From Pascua guehoae (lineage: Eukaryota; Basidiomycota; Tremellomycetes; Trichosporonales; Trichosporonaceae): DNA of 64,000 nt. A program made the translations under genes and the position numbers. This document shows positions 10,864-22,787 of this stretch, one piece after another; position 1 is the first letter of the stretch; each line of letters starts with the position of its first letter. The stretch is from the NCBI GenBank assembly GCA_001600415.1, contig BCJX01000012.1, forward strand, positions 484,676 through 548,675, given 5' to 3'. A model generated the notes under the pieces. That model saw only the letters and a list, made by a program, of their open reading frames with translations, did not search any database and had not been told where the DNA came from.

Positions 10864-12408
10864 CTACAGCTTTGCAAATACCCCAGCACATGCCCCTCTT
10901 CCGAGCTGAACGAGCGTGCTCTTTGTCCTGGTGTAGGCGCGAATCCCCTCGTGTCCGTTCTCAACGCCAACGCCGCTCATCTTCCATCCGCCCACGGGCA
11001 TTTCGGCTGGCGACTCGCCCCACGTGTTGATCCAAGTGATGCCTGCATCGAGCTGGCGGATGACCGCCTGCGCGAGGCCGATATCGGTCGCAACGACGCC
11101 AGCAGCAAGGCCCATGGGAGTGTCATTGGCGCGCCGGATGAGTTCTGGCAGCCACGACTCTGGCTTGTCACGAAGTCCGTGCACGGCGTAGGGGAGGATA
11201 CACATGACTGGGCCGAAAATCTCTTCGCGCACAATGCGCATGTTGTCCGTGCAATTTGAGAAAACGACTGGCGGGACCCAGTACCCGTCACTTGTGGGCT
11301 TATGGCGTTGTGCGTCCGTGGCTCCATCGTAAAGGACCTTTGCTCGATCCACGTCCTTGCCGTGCTGAATGTACTGGTCGACCTTGGCCTTGTGGGCCGC
11401 GCTGACGACGGGCCCAAAGTTAGTGGCGTGGTCGAGTGGCATACCCATGCGGATACCATCGCGGCAGCGCTGAACAAGCGCTTGTTCAAAAGCTGGCAGG
11501 AGTGAATCGGGAACGAAGACTCGGGTGCCGTTTGTGCACACCTGGCCGGTCGAGTAAAAGTTGGCCATCATTGCAGTATCGGCGGCCTCGTCGACATCGG
11601 CGTCGGGCAGAATTACGAGGGGGCTTTTGCCGCCGAGCTCCATCGTGACGCCTTTCATCCCGCGTGCGGCCTCGGCAGCGACAGTGGCACCCGTGCTGAC
11701 CTGGCCAGTAAAGCTGACCTTTGCGATCCCTGGGTGGCCGACAAGCGGCGCGCCCACGGCGCGGCCGTCTCCGTACACCACGTTGAAGACCCCCGGTGGC
11801 AGCCCAGCCTCGATGTAGATTTCGGCAAGCGCATTGGCATGGAGAGGTGTGACTTCGCTCGGCTTGTAAACCATTGCATTGCCGGCGGCGAGACAGGCGG
11901 CAGACTTCCAGAGGGCAATCTGAATTGGATAGTTCCACGCCCCAATGCCCGCGCAGACGCCGAGCGGTTCGTGGGTCGTGTGGATCGAAGCCCCGTCTGG
12001 GCCTGCGCGAAGGACCGTAGTCTGCCCGTCGAGGCCACCAGACGCAACGTGATGCGCATAGTATTCCAGAACATCCGCACCCGTAGCGATGTCGACGGTG
12101 GAAGTTTCGGACCACGCCTTGCCAGTGTCAAGAGTCTCGGTGTGCGCGAGCGCGTCGTTGCGCTCACGCAGGAGCGAGGCCGCCTTCAGCAGAATACGCG
12201 CACGTGCGGCGGGCGGGGTGCTAGCCCAACCTGGGAAAGCGTCACGTGCTGCTTGGACTGCAGAGTCGAGCTGGGTGGGTGTGGTGGTGTGGATGGTGGC
12301 GAGCGGTTTGGCCGTGCTGGGGTCAATCGACACAAAGGTCGCCGCGCCAGAGGTCTCGGGATGGGGACGGCCACCATAAAAGGTGTGGATGTCGGATGGG
12401 AACGTCAT
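10864..12408 (-). CDS. Betaine-aldehyde-dehydrogenase-like ALDH
   Basis: An intronless ORF of 514 residues, the usual length for NAD(P)-dependent aldehyde dehydrogenases. It has the Rossmann-fold region, the catalytic glutamate motif MELGGKSP (around residue 255) and the catalytic cysteine motif GQVCTNGTRV (around residue 290). EEIFGPVM lies near residue 400, followed by a conserved C-terminus (INTWGESPAEMPVGGWKMSG). The GxWNYPxQ and WKSAACLAAGNA segments resemble betaine aldehyde dehydrogenases, which make glycine betaine. The substrate is inferred from family resemblance and from the divergent choline-dehydrogenase-like gene at 14111. No targeting peptide is obvious, so it is probably cytosolic. 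The start is the first in-frame ATG, with the usual N-terminal FYGG segment a few residues in. Confidence 0.92.
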   Translation of the reverse strand: MTFPSDIHTFYGGRPHPETSGAATFVSIDPSTAKPLATIHTTTPTQLDSAVQAARDAFPGWASTPPAARARILLKAASLLRERNDALAHTETLDTGKAWSETSTVDIATGADVLEYYAHHVASGGLDGQTTVLRAGPDGASIHTTHEPLGVCAGIGAWNYPIQIALWKSAACLAAGNAMVYKPSEVTPLHANALAEIYIEAGLPPGVFNVVYGDGRAVGAPLVGHPGIAKVSFTGQVSTGATVAAEAARGMKGVTMELGGKSPLVILPDADVDEAADTAMMANFYSTGQVCTNGTRVFVPDSLLPAFEQALVQRCRDGIRMGMPLDHATNFGPVVSAAHKAKVDQYIQHGKDVDRAKVLYDGATDAQRHKPTSDGYWVPPVVFSNCTDNMRIVREEIFGPVMCILPYAVHGLRDKPESWLPELIRRANDTPMGLAAGVVATDIGLAQAVIRQLDAGITWINTWGESPAEMPVGGWKMSGVGVENGHEGIRAYTRTKSTLVQLGRGACAGVFAKL

Positions 12409-14110
12409 TGACTTGGGAGCGAGGAAGGGAGTGCGGAGAGAAAAACAAAAATCAAAAAGTTAAGAGTCTGGGGAAGAGCCCGAAGAACGAAGATGGCAGC
12501 CAAGTCGTCGAAGAATGGCAGGAGCAGTGTTGGCAGTACATGGTATGTGGTGTGAGGGCCGGAGTGACCGGATGTCATTTCAACCTCGTGAACGCAGGCA
12601 GACACTTGGCGGAGTGGGAGGCGCATCAGAGGCGCGTGGCGTGGGCGCACGGGGGCGCATGGGGGCGCAGGGGGGCGTGGGTGACACTCGGGGTGGCCAC
12701 TTACGTCATCTCTACATTCTCGCTTGTTTCTTGCAGGGTCCACACAAGATCAAAAAACACTTGGCCGCTGGCCGCAGTAACCCCGTTGCCCCCTGCCCCT
12801 TGCCACGCTGCCCCGCTATCATTGAGCACTGCTGAGCCTGCTCTGCGTTGTAAAGGGCGGCAGCATTTGATTCCTTGCTACGACGTACCCACCCACATTC
12901 ACATACCGTGCTGTGGGCATAATTGTACAGCTGAGCCTCTGATGCAGATAGCGGCTAGCGGCAGTGTGTGAAATCAATCTGCGGCATGTCAGATGAATGG
13001 CAGGATATCATCATATCTCGCCCTCTGCCCGCTCTTGCTTGCCCTCTCTCACTATCAGGGTCCGAGGATCCGAGAACGGAATTTTATTTTTCCCGACGAC
13101 CACGTTGACTTTGCAGGGTGTGCGCTAGGCGGGTGCGCGCGCCCCATGCACGAGTGAGTGCCGCCGGCTGCAGGTTGCAAGGGGCCTTGATCTGATGCAT
13201 CTGGGATGAGTCATGTGCCCTGCTGGCCGCATAATCCATTGGCCGGCGCAGTCCCTGGGTCCTTATTAGGCCCTGCTGCTCCTCTCCTGCCTTTCCCCTT
13301 GGCGCCTACGCCCCCTACGCCTCCCCACGCCCTTCCTCGTGGCCTTTGAGCCTGCTGAGCTGCTGAGCTGCTGAGCATCAGAGTCTGCGCAGACTCGACA
13401 ATCGACCAGCAACCTGCGCAGACCATCGTGGCAACGGAGGGCGGCACTTGTGACCCCAGATTGGAGATGTGCCCAGTGTTCCCAATGTGCCCTCTGTTTG
13501 TTGGCATATTGGCACAGGCTACGGCGGCTAGGCGGCTGTGATACAGCTACGGTATGTACATTCGCTTGCGGAATGCGGCCGTTGTACAGCAGTAGTGATC
13601 ACTGGGGGCCTGCGCTGCACGGTCTACAGGACAAGGGATGTGCCGACCGTGCGTGACCACCATTTGGATGGGCATGGTATCAGGGGAGAGGGTCACGATG
13701 ACCACATGACCTAGGGTTGATGGATAACAGCAGGACACCCCCGTTCCCCCTTTTCCTGGGCTCATCTTTATCACATGCGCCACATGACACTCTCCTGGCA
13801 CGACACACACAACCACTGCACATCGACCACAAGCGAGAACTCTCTCACTCTCTACACTGCACGGCACCTTCGGTCTCTGCACAACGACTGCGTCGCGCCC
13901 CGGCGCGCGGCGCCCGTTGATAGGATAAGGACAGGAGGCACTGGGTATACGCCCTCGGCTAGGTAGGTCGCTGGCCAGCTTGTACCTCGGCCTGCTTGGC
14001 ACTGCTGTGGTCGCTCGCTCTGCGCCGTCCCATCCCACCAGCCATGCCATCTTAAAAGCCAAAGCTACCGGAGGGCTCAACCGAGCAACCCGGCATCCTC
14101 GCCATTCACC
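12409..14110. other. Divergent promoter region between the ALDH and GMC genes
   Basis: 1.7 kb with no convincing gene. A 278-residue minus-strand ORF (13547-14383) overlaps the GMC start and has no recognisable domain. A TATA-like cttaaaag lies about 60 bp upstream of the GMC ATG. A short ctgctgagctgctgagctgc repeat lies near 13355-13375. Confidence 0.6.
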
Positions 14111-15840
14111 ATGCACAACACCGAGACGACACTTCCACCCTCCGCACTCAACGACTACTACGACTACATTATCGTCGGTGGTGGTACTGCTGGGTGCGTC
14201 CTCGCCTCGCGCATAACCAGCTACTTGCCTCACCACCGCGTGCTCGTTATCGAAGGTGGCCCTTCCGATTTTACCAACGACCAGGTTCTCAACCTTCGGA
14301 CGTGGCTGTCGCTGTTGGGAGGCGAACTGGACTACGATTATGGGACCACTGAACAACCCATGGGCAACAGCCACATTCGTCACTCACGCGCACGCGTGCT
14401 GGGCGGGTGCTCCTCGCACAACACTCTGATCTCGTTCCGCCCGTTCCGGCGCGACATGGAGGCCTGGGTTGCGCGAGGCTGTGACGGCTGGGACTTTGAC
14501 ACCATGATGCGTCTTATCGACAAGCTGCGCAACACCATCCAAGTGGTCCACGCCAATCACCAAAATGACCTGTGCAAAGACTGGGTCAAGTCGTGCTCGA
14601 CTGCTCTCGACATTCCAATCATCAACGACTTCAACCGCGAAATCCGTCAGAACGGCAAGCTCACTCAAGGCGTCGGCTTCTTCTCTGTCTCGTACAATCC
14701 TGACGACGGGCGGCGCAGCTCGGCGTCTGTCGCGTACATTCACCCGATTCTGCGCGGTGACGAAAAGCGTCCCAACCTCACCATCCTCACAGAGGCGTGG
14801 ACGTCTCGGGTCATTGTCAACGATGGAACCGCGACTGGGGTTGTGGTAACCCTCAAGTCTGGCCAGAAGGTCACCATTGCCCCTAAGCGTGGGGGGGAGA
14901 TCATCCTGTGCGCCGGCGCAGTCGACACTCCTCGTCTGATGCTGCATTCGGGCCTCGGTCCCCGAGCGCAGCTCGAGTCGCTGGGCATCCCCGTTGTGCA
15001 GGATATCCCTGGTGTCGGCGAAAACCTGCTCGACCACCCCGAAACTATCATCATCTGGGAACTCAACAAGCCTGTACCGCAGGACCAGACGACGATGGAC
15101 TCGGACGCGGGCATCTTCCTTCGCCGTGAGCCCGCCAAGGGCGACGTCGACGATGCTGCCGATCTCATGATGCACTGTTATCAGATTCCCTTCACGCTCA
15201 ACACCGAACGCCTCGGCTACCCTACCATTCGTGATAGGTGAGTATCGCATTCATAGCGCCGTCCCTCGCGCTGGAAAGGTTCATTCCACCAGGCTTCCTT
15301 CTTACGATGTGTGCTTACACCAGGTACGCATTTTGCATGACACCAAACATACCCCGCCCCCGCTCCCGCGGACGGCTCTACCTCACCTCCTCGGACCCCA
15401 ACGTCAAGCCTGCCCTCGACTTCCGCTACTTTACCGACCCCGAGGGTTACGATGCAGCCACTTTTGTGGCCGGCATCCGCGCCGCCAGGAAGGTCGCCAA
15501 GGAGGCGCCGTTCAAGGACTGGGTCGCCCGTGAAGTTGCTCCTGGACTCGACGTGCAGACTGATGAAGAGATCAGCGAGTACGCACGTCGTGTCGCCCAT
15601 ACCGTCTATCACCCCGCGGGCACGACGCGTATGGGAAACGTGCGCACCGATGCCGGCGCCGTCGTCGACCCCAACCTCCGCGTACGAGGTATCAAGGGCC
15701 TCCGTATCGCGGACGCGGGCGTGTTCCCCGAGATGGTCACGATCAACCCCATGCTCACGGTGCTCGCAGTTGGCGAACGCGCCGCCGAGCTCATGGCTCT
15801 GGAGAAGGGATGGAAGGGCGACAGCGCTGCCAGGTTGTAA
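14111..15840 (+). CDS. Choline-dehydrogenase-like GMC oxidoreductase
   Basis: Two exons, 14111-15237 and 15324-15840, encode 547 residues. The intron has a GTGAGT donor and a CAG acceptor, and the junction codon restores Arg. The FAD-binding motif IVGGGTAGCVLA lies near residue 17. The second glucose-methanol-choline signature (GAVDTPRLMLHSGLGP) lies in the middle, and the catalytic histidine is in HPAGTTRMG near residue 460. Choline dehydrogenases oxidise choline to betaine aldehyde, and the neighbour at 10864-12408 would complete the route to glycine betaine. Other alcohol substrates are possible because GMC specificity cannot be read from the sequence alone. There is no signal peptide, so it is not one of the secreted GMC oxidases. 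Confidence 0.9.
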
Positions 15841-18800
15841 GCAAGCATCCCATCTTGGTACACCCTGTGGCTCGTGTCCGCACGCACGTTCTGCCAACAT
15901 GTCTGTAGTCAAAAGTGCTTCCAATGTCTCTCAAAACAGGAACAGGTCTACATTAGCCGATGCACGTCGCCATTATCTGAAGCTTTTGCTTGGAGCCAAA
16001 CCATCACCACAAAGCGCGCACCATATGGATAGATGGCACCTCGCACACAAGTTTTTCTATAATTAATGCCCAACAATTTGATAGGCCGGTTACTCAAACA
16101 TCAAGACACCAGCCGCAGGTGTCTTGTCTGCTGCATCTGTCGGCGGCCTTTGTGTCACACGACCACCGCTAGCTCTTCAGTGTCAAAGGCTTTGGTAACA
16201 CCAGCACTGGACGCGTAGCGTCAACCGTTCGACGCTTCTCCCTGATGCGTATCGTATACTGTATCATATGGAGAGGTAGATAAATGTCGAGACAAACTAC
16301 ATGGCATCTGGCCCCCCGCGCAGGCCGCTGGCTAACTCGTGGCGAACGACAGCGAGACAGTTTTGCAGGGGACACGGTCGACAGGGATCAGACAGCCGTC
16401 GGCTGCTGAGCTGTAAGCTACCGAGCTGCTGAGCCAGCTACCGTCGATGCGAAAATATCTGCGCATGAGGGCTTCATAACTGCTTATTGTCATTTTCCAA
16501 CTCGGTTCTTGCGAAAGGGCTCTGACACTCACTAAGTACCTAGCATGAGAATGAAAGTAGGCCAACAGGCGACCAACATCATCAGTTCACATCCGTTGAG
16601 TCTGCGCGACACTTTTGTTGCTGATGTCTGGCGGCGTTGAAGTTCCAGACGGAACTAATAGGACGACGACTGCCGAGAGATCATTAGAAGGGTGTTCAGT
16701 GTAGTAATGGCACACCTGCAGGAATCTCGGCGTGCAATCCTCGAAACATCCTGTCCTTTTGGCCTCTGCGTTCGACTCATACTCCGTCAGTTCCAATAGC
16801 CTGTGTACTCCACACTCTGGCCAACCACTCACCTCGCCAACTATTTATGATATGAAAGTCCTATGTTGACTGTGGAGACTGCTCTTTGTGCCAGAGGGAA
16901 AGATGCGAATGTCAGCGATCATTCTTGGAGAATTCTAACACCTAGCCGCAGTGAATGCCGTCAATGCCGTTGTCATCTTGTGGACGAGCTGACCCCAAGT
17001 GGTCGCCACCTGCTCCTCCTGGACAGCTATTCACTAGTGATACTTGCCGTGTGCAATACATCGAGAACGCTGGGCTCTTGCGCCAATCGAATACCATTCC
17101 TGATCCCGGCTGCCTTCACTCGTGTGGCAGTTCTGAGGCGGTGCTTGCCCTCTGGGAACGATGAGGACAGGTATGTTACAGGGCCGAGTACAGAAGAGAC
17201 AATACCACACAAAGTTCGCGCATTGGCACACGTACGTCGGCCATGTTCGCATGATAGCAAAGAGTTTACGGGCCTTGACAGTATTCGAGAGGCTTGGACA
17301 ATGTTGCCTTAAAAAACATTCGAAAGAGGAAGTGCTGGTTAATCAGAACACGGCGGACACACGCTTGTCATTGGCGACGAAATGGGCCTAGAGCTACCCT
17401 AATGACCCCTCGTATACTAAGGAGTTGGTTGCGCAGAACGAGAGAGTCCAGTCGCTTGCAAAACTTTTGAGCATAAGTCTCATGCTCCTCTCATTTGGCA
17501 TCAACCTTTCCAGGGTCAACTGGGGGTCGAGAACTCGCTGGGCCGAGACTTCACTAATCGTCTAGAGGTACGGAAATCCACTGACCTCGCTGAAGCACCC
17601 CCCCCCCTCCAGGGCCAGGGCGGGGAACCTGGAACGGCCGCCAGAACTACTGGCTCACCCACCTGCTCTCCTTCGACTTCACAAGTCAAAGGAAGGCAAG
17701 CGGATGGAGAAAGCCAATGCCCTCTACGGCCACAACGACTGACTTTCAGTCTGGCTCAGGCTCCAAGGACGTTAATTAAAGACCCGTTCTTCAAGTTGGG
17801 ATAAGTAGACTCCCTCCTGGTCATCGCCACCGTCAGCAACGTAATGCAGCCACGACTCGCGGAACAAACTTTTTGTAAGAACATCGAGCTGGAATTTGTC
17901 AGAATGTAGGCGATACAGATAAGAGTTCTCCCGAGTTCGCCAGCTGGCAATTGATCAGTGTATAACACGGTTTGAATACAGGTGTCGGCTGGAAACGACG
18001 CGCGAGGCTGAGCAGAAGGAGTAGTCTTCTATGGGCGTTGCCCCCATCTCCCCGCGATGGGTTTTCGTTCGTAAGTCGAACATATTCCAACTGGCCCGAC
18101 TTTCGTCGACCTGAGTCCGACTTGCAGTGGCCATACTATACCATTTGAGGATGACTGTTGTATGTCCCAAGCAAGTCGTGGCAGTAATGTTAGTTGAATA
18201 CAAGGGTGCTTCAATTGCAGTGACAAGGACATTGGAGCCCGAGCAGCCGCGCCAAACAGCCTGCCTCTGACGTACAACCTAGCCGCAGTGGACCCAGTCA
18301 AGCCCGACTTGCCGCCGCCGTTCTCATACAACTGTGAATGAATAAGCAACAGCTGTGAAACTCGAAATTGGCGGCTGAGGACCAAACCACACAAGCGCGT
18401 CGGCAAATCTGCCACGTGAATGGTCTTGTTATATGAAACCCAGCAATGCGAAACGCCTCCCTGATGCTCAGGATGGAACACCGACAAACCTTGTTACGAT
18501 CCTGGTGAGCAATAGCGCCTGGCTGGGACCATTTTGCGTATAGTCACGACATGCCGTGGTGACGTGGGCAACACCCAATTAACGCGAGCCCCAATGTCGG
18601 GGTTCTTGTGTTTGTAGCTATATGAACGGCTGTAGAGTGGAGGCTGGCACTCAGACACGCCGACCAAGCTCTGATCAACTGGGTAGCAATGTGCTGTATG
18701 AGGGAGCCGCACCGCCTGTCCGATGTTGAAAGGGAGTCCATATGGAGGACGGGCAAGGGGACTCTTTGTTTGTGTTGGCTGGCTCGATATGCCTTTGGGT

Positions 18801-20499
18801 CAAGGAGATCTGAGAGGATTCGGCCTCTCTGTCCCCCATCCGCCCTCTCCCGTGGTCCTGCATACCGCAATAGTTGCAGTATTGTATCCAGTCAATTGGT
18901 GGTGAGACCCAGCGTCTGGTGGAGCTGTGCACTGTGGTTGGCAACGTCCATCATCATTGTGAGAGTATCCGATGCAGCACCAACGGCAATGGCCCTTGCC
19001 CAATGCTCTCAGCCGAGGTGAGAAGGCAGGGACCCCCCTGGCTGTCGTAAGTTGATGCCTACTAGTTGGCTATCGCTGATGAGAAAGGCAGGGACGTCTG
19101 GGTCGGCTGACGCCTCACCCTCATACATGTTATAATAATATCTCTGGGCTGGGGGGGTGAGGGGGTGGGGAGATGGCGCCCCACTGCCACGCGATGACGT
19201 TCCAGGTTCCATAGGCACCGCAAACCAGTGGCCAATCAGCAGTGATTGCTTTGTCCTGGCATGTCGTGTCGTGTGGCCGCTCCCTGCACTGACTTGATTT
19301 TGAAGAGCCGAGCCGAGAGGTACCGGTGTCTGCCGTTGTCGGCTTTGCGCAGTTGCACCCCGCTCTCCCCGGCGGCCCTGGGCCCGCAGCAGCGGTATAA
19401 AGACCCAAGGCTGACAATAAAGTGTGCTGCCACTTGTGACACATCCATGTCCTGCGTCACGCGTCATGTCCTGACGGACCTGGCGGCGAGGCAACTGCGG
19501 TATGCGGTACAGTAGTGTGACCGCCCCTGAGATTATTTGGTGGGCGTCCCCATCCTTTGCATGACCTCGATTCAGTGAACGCGAGATGGACCTGATTCTT
19601 TGCCGCCCACCCTTCTGCACATGAACATGGAAAATACGCTCTTGGGTGCGCACAGCCATGGTCGCTCCGCCAGGTGCCGGCGGACCACAGTGGCGGAACG
19701 CAAGTAAGTGACATGTGGGTCGCGCCGGCCCCAAGTGGGCGACGAGGCCCCAGCGCCATGGCGCGCGCGCCAAGCGGCTGGCTCCTGGGACAAAGAGGTG
19801 GTGCGAGGTGGTGCGAGGTTGGTCGGTCGGGTGGCAATCACCTTTTGCCTGCCCTGGGTGGTGCGCAGCAGCAAAGGGGTGCAGGGTGTCCTGTCTGTCC
19901 TGTCGCACACAAAGAAAGAAAGAAAGAAAAGAGAGAGAGAGAGAGCCGCCGGCTAGCCGCCGATCATCCTGGCCAGACGAGTCATTGGACGCAGCCACCT
20001 CTGCCACCTCGTCCTGAAAGGCTCTGAAACTTGCACTGATCCTCTCTCTCTCTCTGCTCTGCTCTGCTCTGCTCTGCTCTGCTCTGCTCTGCTCTGCTCT
20101 GCTCTGCTCTGTGCCTTCCTCTCTCGACCACCTTTACGTGGGCTGGGCTCGCCACCTCCACCCCCGCTCCCCTCGCCCTCCCCGCCAGCCATAATGCTCC
20201 ACACGCCGCCCCGCGCCCGACCCTCAAATCTCAATCATTTCAGGCCAGTTGTCCAACAGTGCGGCATGTTTGAGAGGGCGAGGACAGGGGGAGAAAAAGT
20301 ACTGGGCCCTTGGCATGACCCAGGTTGCCACTTTGCTCCGACGATCCGACCACCCGACACACCCCGGCCCAGCAAGCTGCGGACCGCGCAGCCACCTCAT
20401 ATGACCTCCAGTTGACCAAGATCGTCTACAAGAGATGAAGACGAGTTCCAAGAGACATCTCTCCCTCATCACACTCTTCTTTCACCACCGCCTGCCAAG
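15841..20499. other. Gene-poor 4.7-kb region
   Basis: No convincing gene. The longest ORFs (16863-17312 plus; 18029-18487 minus; 19009-20007 minus) have no recognisable domain, no splicing logic and poor codon pattern. The part at 16.0-18.9 kb looks less GC-biased than the flanking genes and may be decayed former coding or mobile DNA. A 14-base string, acctagccgcagtg, occurs twice (near 16941 and 18281). The right end (19.9-20.1 kb) is microsatellite. Confidence 0.55.
19911..20112. repeat. GAAA/GA tract and CTCTG pentamer array
   Basis: At 19911-19945 a GAAA run passes into a GA run. At 20042-20112 a CT run passes into about twelve CTCTG units. The array lies about 390 bp upstream of the arylsulfotransferase-like gene. 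Confidence 0.9.
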
Positions 20500-22427
20500 A
20501 TGCTTGCCCTCACAGCGCTGGCACTCGCCCATGCGGCGGGCGCAGCTTACCTCAACGAGTCGCTTCCGTTTGCAACGGGAGAGCTTGGACTGTCGCCCGT
20601 CCAGACGTTCCACTCGTCCAGCTCGACACCGTAAGTGATAGACACGAGTTAGCCCTCCGCCAAGCACAAGGGGACTCACTGCCCAGCGTCATGTTCAACT
20701 ACGTCGTGTTTCCTCCGAGTCCACCGACTGAATATCTCTTCATCGCGCCTCGTGGTAACGGCGTCGCCAATGTCGGCGCACACATCTTTGACGGCTACGG
20801 CGAGCTGGTATGGGACGGTTCAGAGCTTGGCGAGACAATGGCCGTTACGACTGGGACATACCAGGGCAGCCCCGTTCTTGTTATGTGGTCAGGAGAATTC
20901 AACATGAACGGCTACGGGCGCGGTCATGGCCTCATCCTGGACCAGCAGTACAAGAACGTCGCCAACATGTGAGTAAACAAGGAGGGAGCGTAGGGGACAT
21001 TACCACTACCTCGGAAGCTACCAAGTTTGGCATGATTGGTATCAGTGGTTAACCTCAGCTCTGCGACCGTCCCTGGTGCCATGGTTGACTTCCACGAGGT
21101 ATGTCAAACCCAAAGCGACGGCACTGACGAATAGGTTGTCCTCACCGACAACAACACGGCTCTCATCACCATTTACCACACCGAGCAGATGGACCTGACG
21201 CCGTATGGTTCCACAGCGACCGACGGATACATTCTTGTGGGCTATGCGCAGGAGATCGACCTTGGCACTGGTGAGACACCTACAACCCCCCCTGGCTGAC
21301 ACACAAGGTGAGGCGCTGTGGACATGGCGCTCCCTCGACCACGTCGACCCAAGCACGTGCTACACTACACCAGGAGAGTCTGGAACTGCGGAGGACAACC
21401 CATGGGACTACATTCACATCAACTCGGTGGAGAAGGATACCAACGGCAACTATCTCATTTCATCGCGCCACTGCAATGCCCTCTTCTACATCAGTGGTGG
21501 TTCCGAGCCATCGCTTCTTTGGACGCTTGGCGGCAAAAACTCGACATTCACTATGGGGGAGAACACCACGTTTTCGTGGCAACACGACGCTCGCTTTCAC
21601 AACGACGGCAACACGATCAGTATCTTCGACAGTGAGTAAACTCCTGCAGCCCATCGCTGTGACCCGGCAAGCTGACCGCTTTTACAGACGCAGCCAGCAA
21701 CTGGCAGCATGACGCTCCCCAGTCAAGGGGCATGACTCTGAACATGGATTACGAGGCCAAGACGGCCACGTTGGGACAAGAGATGCTTCCGTTTAACGGC
21801 ACCCTGTCCGAGAGCCAGGGCAACAACGAAGCCCAGCCCAACGGCAACTGGCTCATCGGCTGGGGCTCCATCCCAGTTGTCAGCGAGCACGCACCGGACG
21901 GCACCCTCTTGTGGGCCGCGCAGCTTGGAGCTGTTTCCGACGGCCCTCAAAACTACCAGGCTCACCGCGGCAACTGGACGGCGTACCCGACCACGTCGCC
22001 CAACATGTCCATCGAGGCCAGCGACTCTGGATACGACGTGTACGTCTCGTGGAACGGCGCGACCGAGGTGGCGACGTGGGAGATTCTGGGCTCGGACGGC
22101 ACCGAAGGCTCGGCCACCGGCCTGGTCAACGCCACCCGCACCGGCTTCGAGACGACCGTCCACCTTTCCGACGTTACGACCCCGTTTTTGCAGGCCCGCG
22201 CGATCAGCAAAAGCGACACGACCCTCGGCTGGTCGTATGTCTACTCGACCAATGGCACTGCCGTGTGGCCTCCCGACAACACCCAGAACTCGACCGTCGA
22301 CATTCCGGCGTCTCCCTCCACCCCGTCGGGACCGGGCGCTACGGGGTCGTCGCACGCGGGACGACTCCATGTCCCCGTCGCCGCTGCCGTCGTCCTCGGC
22401 GCGGTGGCTCTTGCGATCGGGTTTTAA
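20500..22427 (+). CDS. Arylsulfotransferase-like secreted protein, probably GPI-anchored
   Basis: Six exons: 20500-20630, 20687-20968, 21059-21098, 21135-21270, 21308-21631 and 21688-22427. They give 550 residues with all junction phases consistent. The N-terminus is a signal peptide (MLALTALALAHAAGA). The body carries the beta-propeller-like segments typical of the fungal arylsulfotransferase (ASST/DUF) family, such as DYIHINSVEKD, NYLISSRHCNALFYI, FSWQHDARFH and GNNEAQPNGNWLIGWG. N-glycosylation sequons are frequent. The C-terminus is Ser/Pro-rich and ends in a hydrophobic tail (AAAVVLGAVALAIGF), which suggests a GPI anchor. Fungal members are mostly uncharacterised and sulfotransferase activity is not shown. 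The third exon is only 40 bp. Confidence 0.88.
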
Positions 22428-22787
22428 TACCTCGTCATAATTGGCGTAGAATCTAACCTTCATATGCATAGTTCAATATCTGTAAAGGACAACGTACTGG
22501 GCGGGTTAGTGCATGTACGAGGACTGCAGTCGGTAGTGAGGGAGGCGTGGCCTCAGCCACTAGGTTTGTTGTTGCAGAAACCGGGGGATGCGGGGGGTGG
22601 AGGAGGCGGTCGGCCGTGCCTGAATAAGTAGCCGATAGGGGGGGGATGAGCGAATGCGTGCCCACAACACACCTGAAGCAATGTCTCTACTGCCCATTTC
22701 GTCATTTCCTAAACTCCTCACCACTCTCACTCGTGCACTCGTCTCACAACTCGTGCTCGCGCGCTCTCACTCGCCTCCCCGTCCGAG
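22428..22787. other. Intergenic, VFA1 promoter side
   Basis: A 360-bp gap between the arylsulfotransferase-like gene and VFA1. No gene is seen. It has G-rich runs around 22578-22650 and a pyrimidine-rich stretch just before the VFA1 ATG. Confidence 0.6.

Noticed and set aside
13547..14383. 278-residue minus-strand ORF overlapping the GMC gene start
   Set aside because: No domain; it overlaps the first exon and promoter of the GMC gene in antisense.
19009..20007. 332-residue minus-strand ORF
   Set aside because: Low-complexity and basic, no recognisable domain, and it runs through a purine microsatellite.
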